DNA of 64,000 nucleotides from Pleurotus djamor. Its lineage: Eukaryota; Basidiomycota; Agaricomycetes; Agaricales; Pleurotaceae. The DNA lies in contig JAPEVF010000149.1 in the NCBI GenBank assembly GCA_029747585.1, forward strand, positions 25,930 through 89,929. Reading direction: 5' to 3'. The position numbers and the translations under genes were made by a program. The first letter of the stretch is position 1; each line of letters begins with the position of its first letter. The notes under the pieces are model-generated. The model ran no database searches. It was not told the DNA's origin and saw only the letters and a program-made list of their open reading frames with translations. Shown in pieces: positions 34,668 to 46,246 of this stretch.

Positions 34668-36659
34668 TCAAGTACATCGGAGTGGTTGGCCTTGCAGCAT
34701 TCTAATCGTCTCCGGGAAATTCCAAAACGAAAGCGCGATGATAACATACACAGCTACCGTGCAATCAATCAGCCCATCATCCAACCATCCAACCATAAGA
34801 AGAAAAACTCACAAATCAAGACGACACCACTCATCCAATGGCTCTTTCCATCTTCCACACTAAACTTCACCATCAACACCGCAAAGAACAACACCACCGT
34901 CTCCACTTCGTCAAACAGCAACGTTAAGGGTTTCCCCATTCCCCATGCGACGCAAACCAGCACCGGAATCACGAACAACGCGATTTGTATGCAACTGCCC
35001 ACCGCAACGCTCATAGCAAGGTTGAAATTGCCCTTCGAAGCAACTACAACGGCAGTGGTGTGTTCCGCAGCGTTAGAAATAATGGGTATGATAATCAGAG
35101 TAAGCCACTCTTGGGAGAGGGAAGCGTGCGCTGCAGTGACTCCGTGGAGGGAATCGATGAGCTTCTCTGATGTCAGATACGCGAGAACGGTGACAACGAC
35201 ACATAAGAGGACAGCCATGGGTTTGTTAAGGGCGGGTTGCTCGACATGCAGTGCGACGGGTGCGACCCCCGCTGGAGTCGTCGAAGGAAGAGGTAAGCTG
35301 AGGGAGGAGGTAGAAGCAGCTGTGCGCATCGAGGAGCGTCCCAATGTGCTTCGTATAGAGGTAGGTGTCGAAGGAATGGTATCCAAGAAGAGATGGTTAT
35401 GCGAATAGAACTGGAAGAAAAGGTACGCGCAATATCTATGGCCGAAAGTTTGGCGTCAGCTTCTCAACAGGAAGGGGTATTGACACGACCTACATGAAAA
35501 TCAGAACGAAGGCGCTACCACGACTCAGCCGCAAAAGAGATCCTAGCTCCGTTCCTTGGGGTAACCTGTCACCCATGTATTCATGCTAAGAGCAGATTTC
35601 AGATATTATGCCTTCTGAACACGGAGATAAACTCACGAAAGCCGCAGGAACAATCAAAGAAATGACAGCCACCGTCATAAGCGATAGATTGAGCTGCGCG
35701 ACCATCGGTTGGAACTCTTGTTGTTGGAACCTATAACCACCAACAACAAACGCCATTCCCAGAACTAGCAACAAGTTACTCAAAAGCCCTCCCAGCAAGC
35801 TACTCTGAACCACCTCTAGCTCACATCTCTGCAAGGCGATACCAGCGATGATCATCTCGATCACGTTTCCCAAAGTAGCGTTGAGCAGACCTCCAACAGA
35901 ATGGGAGGTACGCAAGGCTATCTGTTCGGTGCCGAAAGACAAGAGAGCAGCGAGGGGGATGATCCCGAGGGCGGAGAAGATGAAGATTAGCGTAGGTGAG
36001 AGGTGGAGGTAATGTAAAGCCCATGATATAGGGATAAACGGCAGAAATATATTCAATGGAGAATACTTTAGTGTGTTCAGCAGCGATTTGGCGTAGGTGG
36101 GGGACGGTCCTATCGGATGGACAGGTGTAAACAATGCGCGAAACCGATCTGCCTTCGCATTTGGACGTCGCCGCCGTGGAGGGTGCGTTACAAAATGGAC
36201 CTCTGTCTCACCGTCCGCAACGGTGGCTCCTTCCAAATCTTCGGGTGATTTCTTTGTCGGCACGATACGGCGGAGATACGCCAACGAGAGTCCTCTTCGA
36301 TGACGATGACCCCTCGTATTCTCGTCGACTCCTCGTTCGCTCGCGTTGATAGCTGAGACGTTGCTTTCGTGATTTTCGAGATTAGGTTTGTCATCGTATT
36401 CGTAGCGTCCCTTTTCGTCGGTTTCGTGTTGTTGGTGAACACCATTTACAGGGGAATGCACAATGGCATTTGCAGGTATTAAAATTACATGCCCTCCGTG
36501 CCCCGACGTTACTTCCGTACTTTGCGTAGGGGCGGGCCTGGGACTAGGGGGTTCATCTTCGTCCTCTGCACCGGCCAAAGCGAGGGTTGCAGAGCGAGAT
36601 AAGGCATTATTGGTGTCGGCATAGTTGTTTGAATCAGAGGCAGAAGAAGGGTCGACCAT
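34668..36659 (-). CDS. VCX1: Vacuolar Ca2+/H+ exchanger (CaCA family)
   Basis: Starts at 36659 with a long hydrophilic N-terminus (about 190 residues, Ser/Asp/His-rich) typical of fungal VCX1. The first half has LLNATLGNVIEMIIAGIALQ, the first alpha repeat, and LLGGLLSNLLLVLGMAFVVG. After two introns the second half has HASLSQEWLTLIIIPIISNA, NAAEHTTAVVVASKGNFNLA (second alpha repeat) and VGSCIQIALFVIPVLV. The last exon, joined by a 59-nt intron (34812-34754), supplies VYVIIALSFWNFPE and ends LQGQPLRCT. Glu in each alpha repeat is present, so transport function is expected: export of cytosolic Ca2+ into the vacuole in exchange for protons. A TATA-like element lies 136 bases upstream. Confidence 0.93.
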
Positions 36660-36794
36660 TCAAAACGGTAAGGCGGCAAAAAGGTGAGGGGTATGGGCTC
36701 GAGGTGGGCGTGAGTTCGTGAAAATCGGAGTGGATGCTCTAGTCCCCAAAGGGAAGATGGCGGAAAGGAAGAATGGTGCCCAATAATGTCGGCC

Positions 36795-36802
36795 CTTTTA
36801 TA
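36795..36802 (-). promoter_or_regulatory. TATA box of the Ca2+/H+ exchanger gene
   Basis: Read on the minus strand the bases are TATAAAAG, 136 bases before the ATG. Confidence 0.5.
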
Positions 36803-37455
36803 TGTTCTGGTAAGGGTTGGCAGCACCAGACATATCTAATTGGCGGAGAACGTCCTTGGCAAGAATCTTGGCACGGGTACACTAAAAATAGAAGTTAGCC
36901 TCAGCGGTCCACCAACTCACTTTCAACAACTTGGGTATCAGCTAAGAATTCTACTTATGTCGTTGACGCCGCAATTGCGAGCAAATCAGCATAAGTACAC
37001 GCTTAGTTTTGTGGACGCCAACTTATGATTCACTTACTGGTGTCATACCGCCCAAAACGCGGTCACTCCTGCGTAAGTGCCAGTACACGAAGAGAAGTGT
37101 GTTNCGAGAAGCGCAGCATGTATTGAGGGTGGAAGTGGAACCACCAGTGTTAGCCATCACTTGAAGCCTACCGGGGAATGACACGCCTTATTCTGAGTAC
37201 GTGCCCTACGACCCAGCGACAAGAAACCAACTTTAGGGTGAGATCTAGGACCTGTACTTTGAAATTTGAAAGCTTGAGTTCATGGAGTACTTACATAAAG
37301 CTTACCGTGCGCTCGACCGTCGCGTCCACGGAATGATTTTCTTTCCCTCGGAGTGGGCCTACACGTCGAAATGAGTTTATATTTCGCGAAACGCGGAANA
37401 GGGAATTTTCTTTCCGATACACGGTTGTNACATAGATGAGTTTACCACGTACAGT
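36803..37455. other. Intergenic region
   Basis: About 650 bases upstream of the exchanger and downstream of the NRAMP gene. It contains N's at 37104, 37400 and 37430 and a patchwork of short frames; nothing recognisable. Confidence 0.35.
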
Positions 37456-39635
37456 CTAGCCATCATTACCCANCGATACTAGGACATACATATTCGCAGA
37501 CATCACAACCAACCATATCGCACACCCAATGCCAGTCGTTAGTATCCCACTGCTGTAGTCAACGGTTTCCGTCCCTGCCGACCCAGTATGTTCTGGATCG
37601 TTTGCACCTACATGCTGTCCTTCTCCGTAAAGCTCAGTGACACGGGCAGCTGGCTTCTTGACGGACATCACAGATTTCGAAGACGTCAATATGATAAGGG
37701 GGAGGGTGATGAATGGCAAGACAATCGATAGAACGACTTGTGAAATCACAAGTAGTTCATCGATACCTCTCCGGCCAACGGCTATGGCAACTGTCATCGA
37801 AGGGATGATGGCGAGTAGCCGTGTGAGGAAGCGTCTTACAATCGGCTGGAGAAAGGCCTTAAAACGAGGTTCGGGAAAATAAAAATAGGTATACTGACGG
37901 AAACACGCCATTGCAGGAACCCTTCAGAAACCGCCTGACCTGCGACTGTGGCAATGAGNGATGAGCTTTGACCGGAGGCAAGGAGAGCAAGAGCGAAGAG
38001 TGTCGCGGCAGCTAACAACAAAGGTTGAGCGAAGTATCCTTGGTCTGAAATCATCTACGTACCTGGGCCAACGTAGTCACGGATGACGTCGTAGGCATCA
38101 AACAAGCTCGCAGCTTGGTCTGAAGTTCCCGCTCCTCCGTAGAAGAACACGGCACTTGCAAGAATCAAAATCCTATGAGAGAGACGTTGGTTAGCAATGT
38201 TTTTATAACGAAGGCAAATGCGCACATAGAATTGATAAGGACTGCAAAGCCCAGTAAGCTGAAGACGACGTCAAAAACACCATGATTGAGGTGCGCTCTA
38301 ACGAAAGGCAACGGTCGGTTCTCTCGGTCCGCATGGGTTTTTGGTCGAGGCCGATTCGGATCCAGAGGAGGCGCACGAAATGCGGATGCCATAAATTCAC
38401 GGAACCCAGCCAACAAGCGCCGCCACAAAGGCGGCGGCTGTGGTACGTCGAGGTCGTCGGAGGCCTTCGTACTCGTCTCCATCAACTTCACTTTATCATC
38501 CTCAGGTAACGGTAGAAAGTCTAGTCGATCTTGTGTAGCAAGAGAGGAACCAAGGAACAGACTGTGTGGCATCACAGTGGCGCCGACGATTCCAACAGCT
38601 ATGGGCATAATCTGTTGAGAAAAGAGAGAAACGAGGAATGGCAGAGATGCCCATACAAAGGTAGAGGGCCCCGCTCTGGAAGATGGTTCTAGAAGGAACG
38701 TATCCATGGAACGCATCCGCCCAATCGATCTGGACCCTACTGAGAATGACACCCATGCATATCAGCACAGCGAACACCTGAGCTTTTGTGAGTGGGTAAT
38801 CTTCTCCAAAGGTGTTCGGGCTTACCAGAGCTGCGATAAGAAGCTCAAACATGCGAACGGGTCGTCCTCGCAGGGGATCACCCATGGCCAAGATGAGGAT
38901 GACATCAAAGCCAGTAATGAGGACGCCATGCCAAAGCTCCAGACGTGGAAAAAGCATGCATAAAGCGATGGCTGACCCTAACAGCTCTGCCAAATCGGTA
39001 GCAATAATGGCAACCTCAGCCAGGAGGTAGAGGGGATAGAGGACGAGCCATCGCCAGAGCATAGTGTTCTTTGGTCGATCATGGAGGAGAAGACGGCAGT
39101 GAGAAGCGAGATCTGTAAGCGTATCGAAATAATGATCAGTATTTAGAATTTTACGACGATGAGGCGTAGTCATGGTCCTGGATATATGAACCGTCGTCCG
39201 CCGAGCGGTATCGTCTTTGGAGGGGTCGGGACTCACCCAGACCAGTGACGCAGCCTAATTTACTTGCTAGAACCTATGAGTGCGAAGGGAGATGGCACCA
39301 CCTCAGTTTTTCTCACCATCGATCAGTAGATCAGTGACGAACCTGCAAGAAGACGGCGAAGAGCCCCGCGAGTAAAACAACGAAAAGTAGTTTATACCCA
39401 TATTCTGATCCAGCTTGGAGATCGACACCCCAATTTCCCCTGTCGAAGAAAGATTTATCTCAGCGTTGACGTTCGCGAGGAAAAAAGGAATTACTAACGG
39501 ATCAAAATAAGCAACGGCACAAACTATACCGACGCCGGTATGCTTCCTTACATGTTGTAATATCGTTTTGCCAGCGGTTTTGAAGCGGGATGCCCAACTG
39601 GACTCGGAGTGGGTTTCGTAGTGGGGGGTGGTCAT
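37456..39635 (-). CDS. NRAMP-family divalent metal transporter
   Basis: Starts MTTPHYETHSESSWASRF at 39635. The first helix has VGIVCAVAYFDP spliced to GNWGVDLQAGSEYGY, forming the DPGN metal-binding motif of helix 1. Later helices include WLVLYPLYLLAEVAIIATDL, LITGFDVILILAMGD, GATVMPHSLFLGSSLATQDR (the helix 6 MPH motif), VFDVVFSLLGFAVLINSM, ALLASGQSS and LSIVLPFITLPLIILTSSK. A hydrophilic loop of about 90 residues, rich in Pro and Arg, lies after the MPH segment, longer than in most NRAMPs. The gene ends near 37456 after a last helix. Both metal-ligand motifs are intact, so proton-coupled Mn2+ or Fe2+ uptake is expected. N's at 37473 and 37959 leave two residues unknown. Confidence 0.92.
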
Positions 39636-41073
39636 GATGGGGGGTTAGAAAGAACAGCTGGCAAGAGCCAAGACCTTTATAAACGAACCCGAAACATTGA
39701 ACATGCACCCAGAGTTGCGGGATCCATGCAATGAAAAGTGGAAACGACCCAATGGTACACTTTGTGGACAACCACAGACACGCGCCTCTTGGGCGTCAAC
39801 AAACTCCGGCAAAACTCGAGCTTCTTCTGCTGGAACGAGTCGGATCCCCATCACTCCTCAACCCAAGGTATTGTTAACCATCAACACAAATAGCATGGAA
39901 GTCCATTACAAAGCGAACATGCCAGCATGATCTCAATGGATGAGTCGCGAGCTTCGGCCATTACCACTTCTTCGTTTCCTTGCAACCCTGAAAACTGATA
40001 ATCAATGGCACAACTCGCGTGATTTCGCTTGGCCGAGCAATCAGGAATCAGAACGATCGTTCGAAGTGAATTGGAAAGAGACTGGTATCCGATGTGGCTG
40101 GTGGATAATATCATGGATATTGAGCACGGGAGTCAAACATTGATGACCTTGGAAACGCGTCCAACAGCGAAGGACGATATCTGAAGGAAGGCATCAGGGT
40201 CCGTGCGGTAGACAAAGAATGGGGCTAAGCTCACCATAGCCGCGGCTGACTATGATCACGGGGACCAACTAACCAAAACAATCAACGACCTCAATCCGGG
40301 ACACCCAAAGTGTTGGTGCAGCGGAACGGAGACAAGTAGATTCCTTCCGTCTCCCTCAAATAGGCCGTACTTGTGCTAGAAAAATAGAGATAAAAATGGT
40401 CAAGATACACTCTGACGCGTGTGGCGGTCTTTTCATACTTCTTCAGCGTCGTCGCGTCACCACCCATCGTCTCTCCAAACGTCATTCCGTGTTGGTCTAC
40501 CTCATGCGAGGGCGATCGATTGTGTCGCCAGCTGGTGATTGCAAGAAACCAGGAGTGCCCTCGAAGAAGTCCGTTGGAGGGGAAATGAATTCAAAGTTGA
40601 ACCTCAAACGTCGCTGAAAGAAGATCCAGAGCAACCGAAGAGCAACGTCCCGAATTTGGCGCCGAAACACCTGCCACAGATGATAGGGGCGGGTTCAGGA
40701 CTCAGGAGAGCTCCACTTCTTGAGATCGATTGCATCTGGTTATCCGACATGTCGCCCTCCAAGTATTTTACACGTGTCTGACGGAGAACTTGGGTCGGGG
40801 AGCGAGCGAGGCACGTATTTACTCCTGCAAGCTGGGCCAAACGACGATTGTTGGACGATTGGAGAGGAAAGCAAAGAGACGTGTGGAGTCACCACTCCGA
40901 CTCACCAGTCCAGGCAAGAAACTTCTAAGAAAGGGATAGAGTCAGGTATCAGGGGATCGCTTCACTGAGCGCTCGCTCAAATTGAGATCGGACCGTTGCA
41001 GACGTCTCGAACACAAACACATATATTCATTCATACGCTGGATACTCTACTCATAGCGACATAGATATCTTTA
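39636..41073. other. Long intergenic region left of the inverted repeat
   Basis: About 1.4 kb without a gene I can support. On the minus strand around 40540-40690 the translation LFGCSGSS recalls the third exon of the crystallin-like genes, and a nearby FNFEFIS recalls its FNDVISS end, but the frame breaks; a decayed copy is possible, not shown. Confidence 0.35.
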
Positions 41074-41625
41074 TCAAGCAGTCGCGAAGCAAGTGAACGA
41101 GCTGATCACGTCGTTGAATCCAAAGTTACGGAGGTCCGGGATATCCTGGCTAACGAACAAGGAGGATCCAGAGCAGCCACCATCACTGCAACCAAGCGAG
41201 AACAGGTCAGCGATTGAAGGAAGTAAAGCCGACGCAACCAGCAAGACTTACGCCCAGAAGATGCAGTTAGTCGCAGCTCCGAGCCTGATGCTGGAAATCA
41301 CGTCGTTGTCTGAAGCACCGACGTTGTGGCAAACGCCGTTGCTGTTGGGAGCAAAGACGCAGGGACCACCAAAGTTGACGTTGTGGCAGACAGTCACAGA
41401 GTCGGCGCGCTGGAAAACCTAGTTGTAAGTATCGTTCGGAAACGGGTGAGTCAGCGGGAGAGGCTGACAGCGACGATTTCCTGTGGGGGCCGTGTCAGCA
41501 CTGAGTATGCCAATGATGACAAGAACGCGATGAAAGCTTACCCTAGCTTCGACACCAACAGGAGAGGCCGCGACGAGGCTAGCAGCGGCGACGACGAAAG
41601 CGATGATTTGCTTAGAGAAGGCCAT
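41074..41625 (-). CDS. Small secreted beta/gamma-crystallin-like protein, copy 1 (left arm)
   Basis: Three exons on the minus strand. Exon 1 encodes a signal peptide, MAFSKQIIAFVVAAASLVAA, then SPVGVEAR. Exon 2, after an intron of about 125 nt, has RADSVTVCHNVNFGGPC and SDNDVISSIRLGAATNCIFW. Exon 3 has GCSGSSLFVSQDIPDLRNF followed by NDVISSFTCF and a TGA at 41074-41076. The mature chain is about 90 residues with six cysteines. The two D/N-D-x-I-S-S motifs and the FGG turn match a two-motif beta/gamma-crystallin Greek-key fold, in which that motif often binds Ca2+. Function is unknown; related folds occur in microbial secreted proteins with antimicrobial, inhibitor or killer activity, so an extracellular role is inferred. 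It is nearly identical to the gene in the right arm. Confidence 0.8.
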
Positions 41626-42452
41626 TTGAGTTCTTTGAAGTAGTCAAGAGAATTGGTTGTTCGTTTGACTGGTTTGAACGGACAGAAAATTCGGCCTTTT
41701 ATATGAGAGCCAGCTGGTCTAAGCCCCAAGTCCTAGAGCTCACTCGGCAGCTCGAACTCCGAGATGGCAAGTCCCAAGCCGTCGTACTAGCCAACATAGC
41801 CGTAACGCGCGCTCATAAAGTCGAATGACTTCGCAACATCAGAAGCATGCGCAGACCAAGGAGCCGGCTGTACTGCAAGAAGATTCGCCCATTTAGTCCG
41901 GACGTCATGGGCGGCGAGAAGAAGTGTTGTATTTATGTAACAGAGGTCATAGGACAGTGGTTCATTGCTGCGTAGCCTGCTCCGGTTGTGTAAGTGTTCT
42001 GGGTTGTTTCTGACTTCTGAGGGATATGTAAGGCCGTGTGAGATGAGATGTAGCTAGAGTGAGGGATTGACGCGACTTCGAGCGATAAACCAGAACGAAA
42101 ATTGGAAGAAGTCGACCCCCATGGTGGTGTCATGGTTGGGAACGGTTTAGGCGCCAACTTGGATTTTGGCCACAAATTGAAGCGCCTGCCTCCTTGTCCT
42201 CAACCCCCATCATGCACCAACAAGATTCAATGTATTCACCTGGCTCGACAGCTCGTTAAAGCCTACAATATCGAAAGTATCTTATGAATGATCTCATGTG
42301 TAGCTATGGCTCGCGCAAAATGCAGNTCAGAGACCTCATGGGTATTTTAGTTGAAGCATGCCAAGCCCGACATATCCTCTCGCTTCTCNTCCTTACATNT
42401 CGGAAACCAGGAGGCGAAATCGAGTTCCCGNCAGCGCTCTNNNTNTTTCGCT
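41107..42452 (+). repeat. Inverted repeat, left arm
   Basis: Almost identical, in reverse complement, to 62655-64000. Coordinates of matching bases sum to about 105107-105109 over the whole length (for example CCATGG at 42119 and 62985), so there is almost no net insertion or deletion. It holds exons of crystallin-like copy 1, its TATA box and about 800 bases of upstream sequence. Weaker similarity continues to about 42750. The right arm is cut by the window edge, so the true length is unknown. N's cluster at 42326-42455. Confidence 0.93.
41695..41703 (-). promoter_or_regulatory. TATA box of crystallin-like copy 1
   Basis: TATAAAAGG on the minus strand, 70 bases before the ATG; the same element precedes the right-arm copy. 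Confidence 0.65.
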
Positions 42453-42916
42453 TATTTCAATCCGCCGCTCTATTTCTAAGTCTAGAGTAGCCTTACGGGG
42501 ACCATGTCACCCCCATCGCTGAATCATCTTGAACCAACTATATCTTGCGCTGCCTCCATGATGATCTTGAAGGTCATTTCGGGCTTGGCAANCATACCAA
42601 TGTCTTCCTGATTGGACTTGAGTACCGTCCCATGCGTTACCCCTTCAAGCATGGATCACTTGATTATCCCTCTCAACATCCGCTTACTCGATTCACAATG
42701 CGCAATTCTTGAAACAACGCCTCTAGATCTCGTCTCATACATTGCTCTCCGTGAATTATGGCGGCCGCCGTACAGCGCTCTCAACTGGACCATTGCTTGG
42801 AGCTGGCTTCCTGAATCGGTGTTGGATTTGCGACTGTAAAGCTTTCTTGTTTGAGACTTAGGCCGTTAGAACGCTAGCTTATCTCAGTCTTTCTCGTTTG
42901 CATCCTCGCCCCCACA

Positions 42917-43463
42917 ATGGTCTTAATCACCAAGGACCTCCTTGCCATTATCGCGACCATCGTTGCCGTTGCCGCTGATAGACTGTGATGGCTTCGGTTC
43001 CAACTTCCTGACATCCACTCCGCCCAGCTCGTTGCTGTGCGTTCACTCAACGATGATGAAACAACTCACGATTTATTCAACTAACCTGACTTCATTCCCT
43101 CATATCTAGCGGTCAGACTCGGTAACTGTCTGCCATAACATCAATTTCGGCGCGCCTTGCGTCTTCGCGCCGAACAGCAAAGGCGCTTGTCACAATGTCG
43201 GCTCCGCGGATAACGACGCCTTCNCCAGCATCAGACTTGGTCCCGGCACTAATTGTGTCTTCTACTCGTGAGTCATCACACGAATCCTTCCTCACAAGCT
43301 AAGATACACTGATACATACNCTTTTAGTGANGGGAACTGCTCCGGGCGTGTCCTCACAGTCAATAAAGACATCCCAGACCTCAGGACGGTCAACTTCAAT
43401 GATATCATTAGTTCTTTTACTTGTTTTCAAGCCTCTACTACCACCTCCGCTTCTCGTGCGTAA
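42917..43463 (+). CDS. Crystallin-like secreted protein, copy 3 (possibly damaged)
   Basis: Exon 1 starts at 42917 with a hydrophobic signal-like stretch MVLITKDLLAIIATIVAVAA. Exon 2 (about 43111-43268) has SVTVCHNINFGAPCVFAPNS and GSADNDAF then IRLGPGTNCVFYS; exon 3 (about 43329-43463) has GNCSGRVLTVNKDIPDLRT then NFNDIISSFTCF and a longer Thr/Ser tail. The donor expected after exon 1 (GTAAG in the other copies) is not present at the homologous place, where the bases are ACTGTGATG, so splicing from exon 1 is doubtful. N's at 43224 and 43331 fall in conserved positions. Otherwise the protein keeps all six cysteines. Confidence 0.6.
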
Positions 43464-44153
43464 TCATGAGGGCTGAGCGTAGCGCAATACTCTTCACTAC
43501 TGGGATTGAACAGTCTTTGTGTATCACACCTCCCTCCGCTCGACAAACCTTTAGTTTCTGGCTTTCTCTCCGTAAGGTCTGGATTCCTAGAAGCCGCCAT
43601 CGACGGAACTCGAAATAGGATCGCCCTAATGACTCTCTGCAAAGACTCTANGAGAAGGTGGGCTTCGTTTGAGGAGATATCGGCCTTGACAACGTGTCCG
43701 GTACGCGTAAGCTGTTCTGCGCCCGATTGATGAACGACAGTACAATCATAGTGTTTTGATCTCTCTTCAGTGACAACGACTGTTTTGAAATGCCCACACG
43801 CCAGAACTTGGGACTCCCAACCTCAACTTCGACGACATGCTTAGCATGNNNGNCGAGCTCTTCTAGATTTCTTACTGGATGATTCGTTGTTCATGTTTAT
43901 CTCTTGAATTTCCGGTTGCTCTTTTCCATTTGAAAGACATACCAAGAGCTCACAACTATCACGACGATGGCTGCACCGCTCTCACTCTCACTCTCAGGTT
44001 CGGTGTACCCTCCCTGATTCGATGTGTCTGTACCTTCGCTTGGCCTTGGGATCTCGGGCTTTGTTTAGTGTATAAATTCAAGCNCGTTGCATCAAGAATG
44101 AAGCTTCACGCGTCGCGACCTACTCTCCCCTCACTCACATTTATCCAGCGCCG
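43464..44153. other. Intergenic region with a possible relic
   Basis: Near 43770-43850 the plus-strand translation NLNFDDMLSM, preceded by DNDCFEMPTR, resembles the third exon of the crystallin-like genes and follows a CTTCAG acceptor-like site. The preceding exon is not clear. I treat it as a possible decayed copy. N's at 43651 and 43849-43854. Confidence 0.35.
44071..44078 (+). promoter_or_regulatory. TATA box of crystallin-like copy 6
   Basis: TATAAATT, 83 bases before the ATG at 44154. Confidence 0.45.
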
Positions 44154-44686
44154 ATGGTCTCCCATAGCAAGCTTGTCGCTCTCGCATTGACCGCCGTTGC
44201 TGTTTGTTCCCGAAGTATTGNCGGCCCAAGAGTANGTGCACGCCCTCCATGTTTCGCATACTTCGTGGATGCATTATGCCTCACGCTACCCCCTTTTGCT
44301 TAGAAGACAGGCTCGATCGTCCTCTGCCAAAATGCAGGCTTCAATATACCCTGTGCCGGTGCATACTATATAAGTGGCTACTGCCATAACGTACACGAAG
44401 CCGTCAACGATCGATTCTCTAGCATAAGAATCGGTGCTCATCTTACCTGCGTGCTCTACGAGTAACTCCCATTCTATCATCATTCCATTTGTGGATCTTC
44501 TGACCAACTCTAACTAGGGATATTAATTGCAGAGGGCGCAGCCTATATGTCTCACATGACATCGTGGATCTGGCGAATTATGGGTTCAACGATGTCATGA
44601 GTTCCTATGCCTGTCATAGTGTCTCTGGCAGTGTGCCGGACTCGACTATCGTCACGGACGCTCCAGTTTATACCATTGTGTTCTGA
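44154..44686 (+). CDS. Diverged crystallin-like secreted protein, copy 6
   Basis: Exon 1 encodes a signal-like peptide MVSHSKLVALALTAVAVC. Exon 2 (about 44305-44460) has GSIVLCQNAGFNIPC, SGYCHNVHEAVNDRF and SSIRIGAHLTCVLYE; exon 3 (about 44531-44686) has GRSLYVSHDIVDLANYGF then NDVMSSYACHSV and a tail SGSVPDSTIVTDAPVYTIVF to TGA at 44684. The pattern CxN-GF-PC, CHN, NDxFSSIR, NDVMSS is the same as in the other copies, so the fold should be kept, but the Cys in the third exon before GRSL is lost. N's at 44221 and 44236 lie in the first intron. Confidence 0.62.
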
Positions 44687-45003
44687 TCGCGATCACAGCG
44701 AACTCACATTGCGGATGTATTGGTGTTCGCAGCCAAGAGATAAGAACACGAACCAGGGTATTATGGGGCACCCAACTTTTACGTAGGGGAGACCATGTGC
44801 CCAACGTATGTCGTTTACGATCAGCAGATGAGCNTAGATAGCGTGGGATGTAGGATATACATTCGGTNCCCGTACTCTGTAAGTTCTGCGTGTCAGCTTC
44901 NTGCGAAGCTATCCGTGTATACTTAGTATATCAAGCAGCCGACTGGATTCGCTTTAGCCTCTTTCCCCTCAATAATCCCAGCAGACTCAGTCGCGTCACA
45001 TTC
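44687..45003. other. Intergenic region
   Basis: About 320 bases between crystallin-like copy 6 and the second F-box-like gene; N's at 44834, 44869 and 44901. No gene recognised. Confidence 0.4.
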
Positions 45004-45852
45004 ATGTCACTCCATAGGTTCCCCAATGAACTCTTGCTTGCGCTTTTCGCAGAATTCCGTTTACCATCCCTCGTCGCTGCCCGTGGCGTCTGTCGTCAAT
45101 GGCGCAACCTCGTGCCCGCCACCCAGCATCCAGCCCGTGTATCCCTCCTGAACCTCTACCTCCAAATCATTCAAGAACCATGGTTCATCACAAGTCGCCC
45201 TAGGGTACTCGAAAACTTGGTATCATTCGATCGAGAAGCTTACGTGCGCAAGCTAGAAGGGGTTGATGAAGGAAAGGGGAATGAGAACTCAGAGAAGTTG
45301 GTCCTTCCTGAGGGGTTTCGAATCTGGCTACTGGAATGGCCGAGCAAGGCCGTGTTTGGTGGGACATGGCCGGGATTACCTGCAGAAAGTCGAGAAGGGG
45401 GGCAGAGATGGAACTACCTGGACTGGAAGAAGCCGGCTGTCAGCAATCTCAAATACGTCCTTGACAGACACGAACCAGAACACGAACCCCGAGAAAACAC
45501 CTACACAGAGGTCGTCCAACCAATTCCTGCCATCCCAGTATGGCACAACCCATGCGAAGGCGCAACCTGGGTCCTCTTCAACACATGGGCAGACCTACAT
45601 CAAAGTGAGGTGGTACAAACTGTCAAGTTCGATGAATTCGCTGCATCGGATGGACCGAACGATCTCGTGTATCGGTGGGCTACTTGGGCAGATTATTTAG
45701 AGGAGATGGCGTGTGGATGCAGGAAGACGTATCAGCGGCAGGTTGGCGCGCAAATAGGAGGATATAGATATCCTGAGAGGTTCAAGAGGTCATATGCAGC
45801 CTGGGAGCCAGGTTCGAAGCCGTATACTATACGCCCTCTGCGGTACCTTTAG
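45004..45852 (+). CDS. F-box-like protein, copy B
   Basis: A single exon of 282 residues starting MSLHRFPNELLLALFAEF, an F-box opening like copy A at 2198. It shares with copy A the F-box continuation (RQWRNLVPA), ISQ/IIQEPWF-type blocks (copy A QSWFRDSRPW, here EPWFITSRPR), FDREAYV, WLLEWPSKAVFGGTWPGLP and the Trp-rich C-terminal part, so the two are full-length paralogues. An upstream in-frame stretch exists but the ATG aligned with copy A is used. Expected partner is Skp1 in an SCF ligase; the substrate is unknown. Confidence 0.8.
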   Translation: MSLHRFPNELLLALFAEFRLPSLVAARGVCRQWRNLVPATQHPARVSLLNLYLQIIQEPWFITSRPRVLENLVSFDREAYVRKLEGVDEGKGNENSEKLVLPEGFRIWLLEWPSKAVFGGTWPGLPAESREGGQRWNYLDWKKPAVSNLKYVLDRHEPEHEPRENTYTEVVQPIPAIPVWHNPCEGATWVLFNTWADLHQSEVVQTVKFDEFAASDGPNDLVYRWATWADYLEEMACGCRKTYQRQVGAQIGGYRYPERFKRSYAAWEPGSKPYTIRPLRYL

Positions 45853-46246
45853 GTGTAGTTCAGAGACGTCGGATCTGGATGAAGGACGTACAAATTACAC
45901 TACTCTCGCCCCGGGTCGAAGGGGGCGAAATACTAGCTTAAAAGCACATTTTCTGATGCTCGCCGCGTTGCCCATGACCGTATCGATGGGAGAAAGAGCG
46001 TTATGGAGAGGTTTAGTGTATCCACGAGCGCTTAAATACGCTCAAGCGCCTCCGTACAGGTGCCGAGTTCTTTTGGGTTATGACTACTACTTGATCATCA
46101 GACGTGCACCCTCGGGTCAACTTGACGAAGGAATTCCTGAATAAGTTGCAAAGTAAGAATCCATATTTTCTGTGATTACATCTAATTGAGCCCGCTGGAC
46201 GTAGGTTGTCGCTTAGCGACTTGAGATTGCTTCAAGTCGAGGGTTT
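45853..46246. other. Intergenic region between convergent genes
   Basis: About 390 bases, 3' flanks of the F-box-like and calycin-like genes; no gene recognised. Confidence 0.45.

Noticed and set aside
36803..37455. Possible gene remnant with N's
   Set aside because: No consistent frame and no recognisable peptide.
40540..40840. Crystallin-like relic left of the inverted repeat
   Set aside because: Only GCSGSS and a loose FNFEFIS match; frame breaks. Mentioned as a hint, not annotated.
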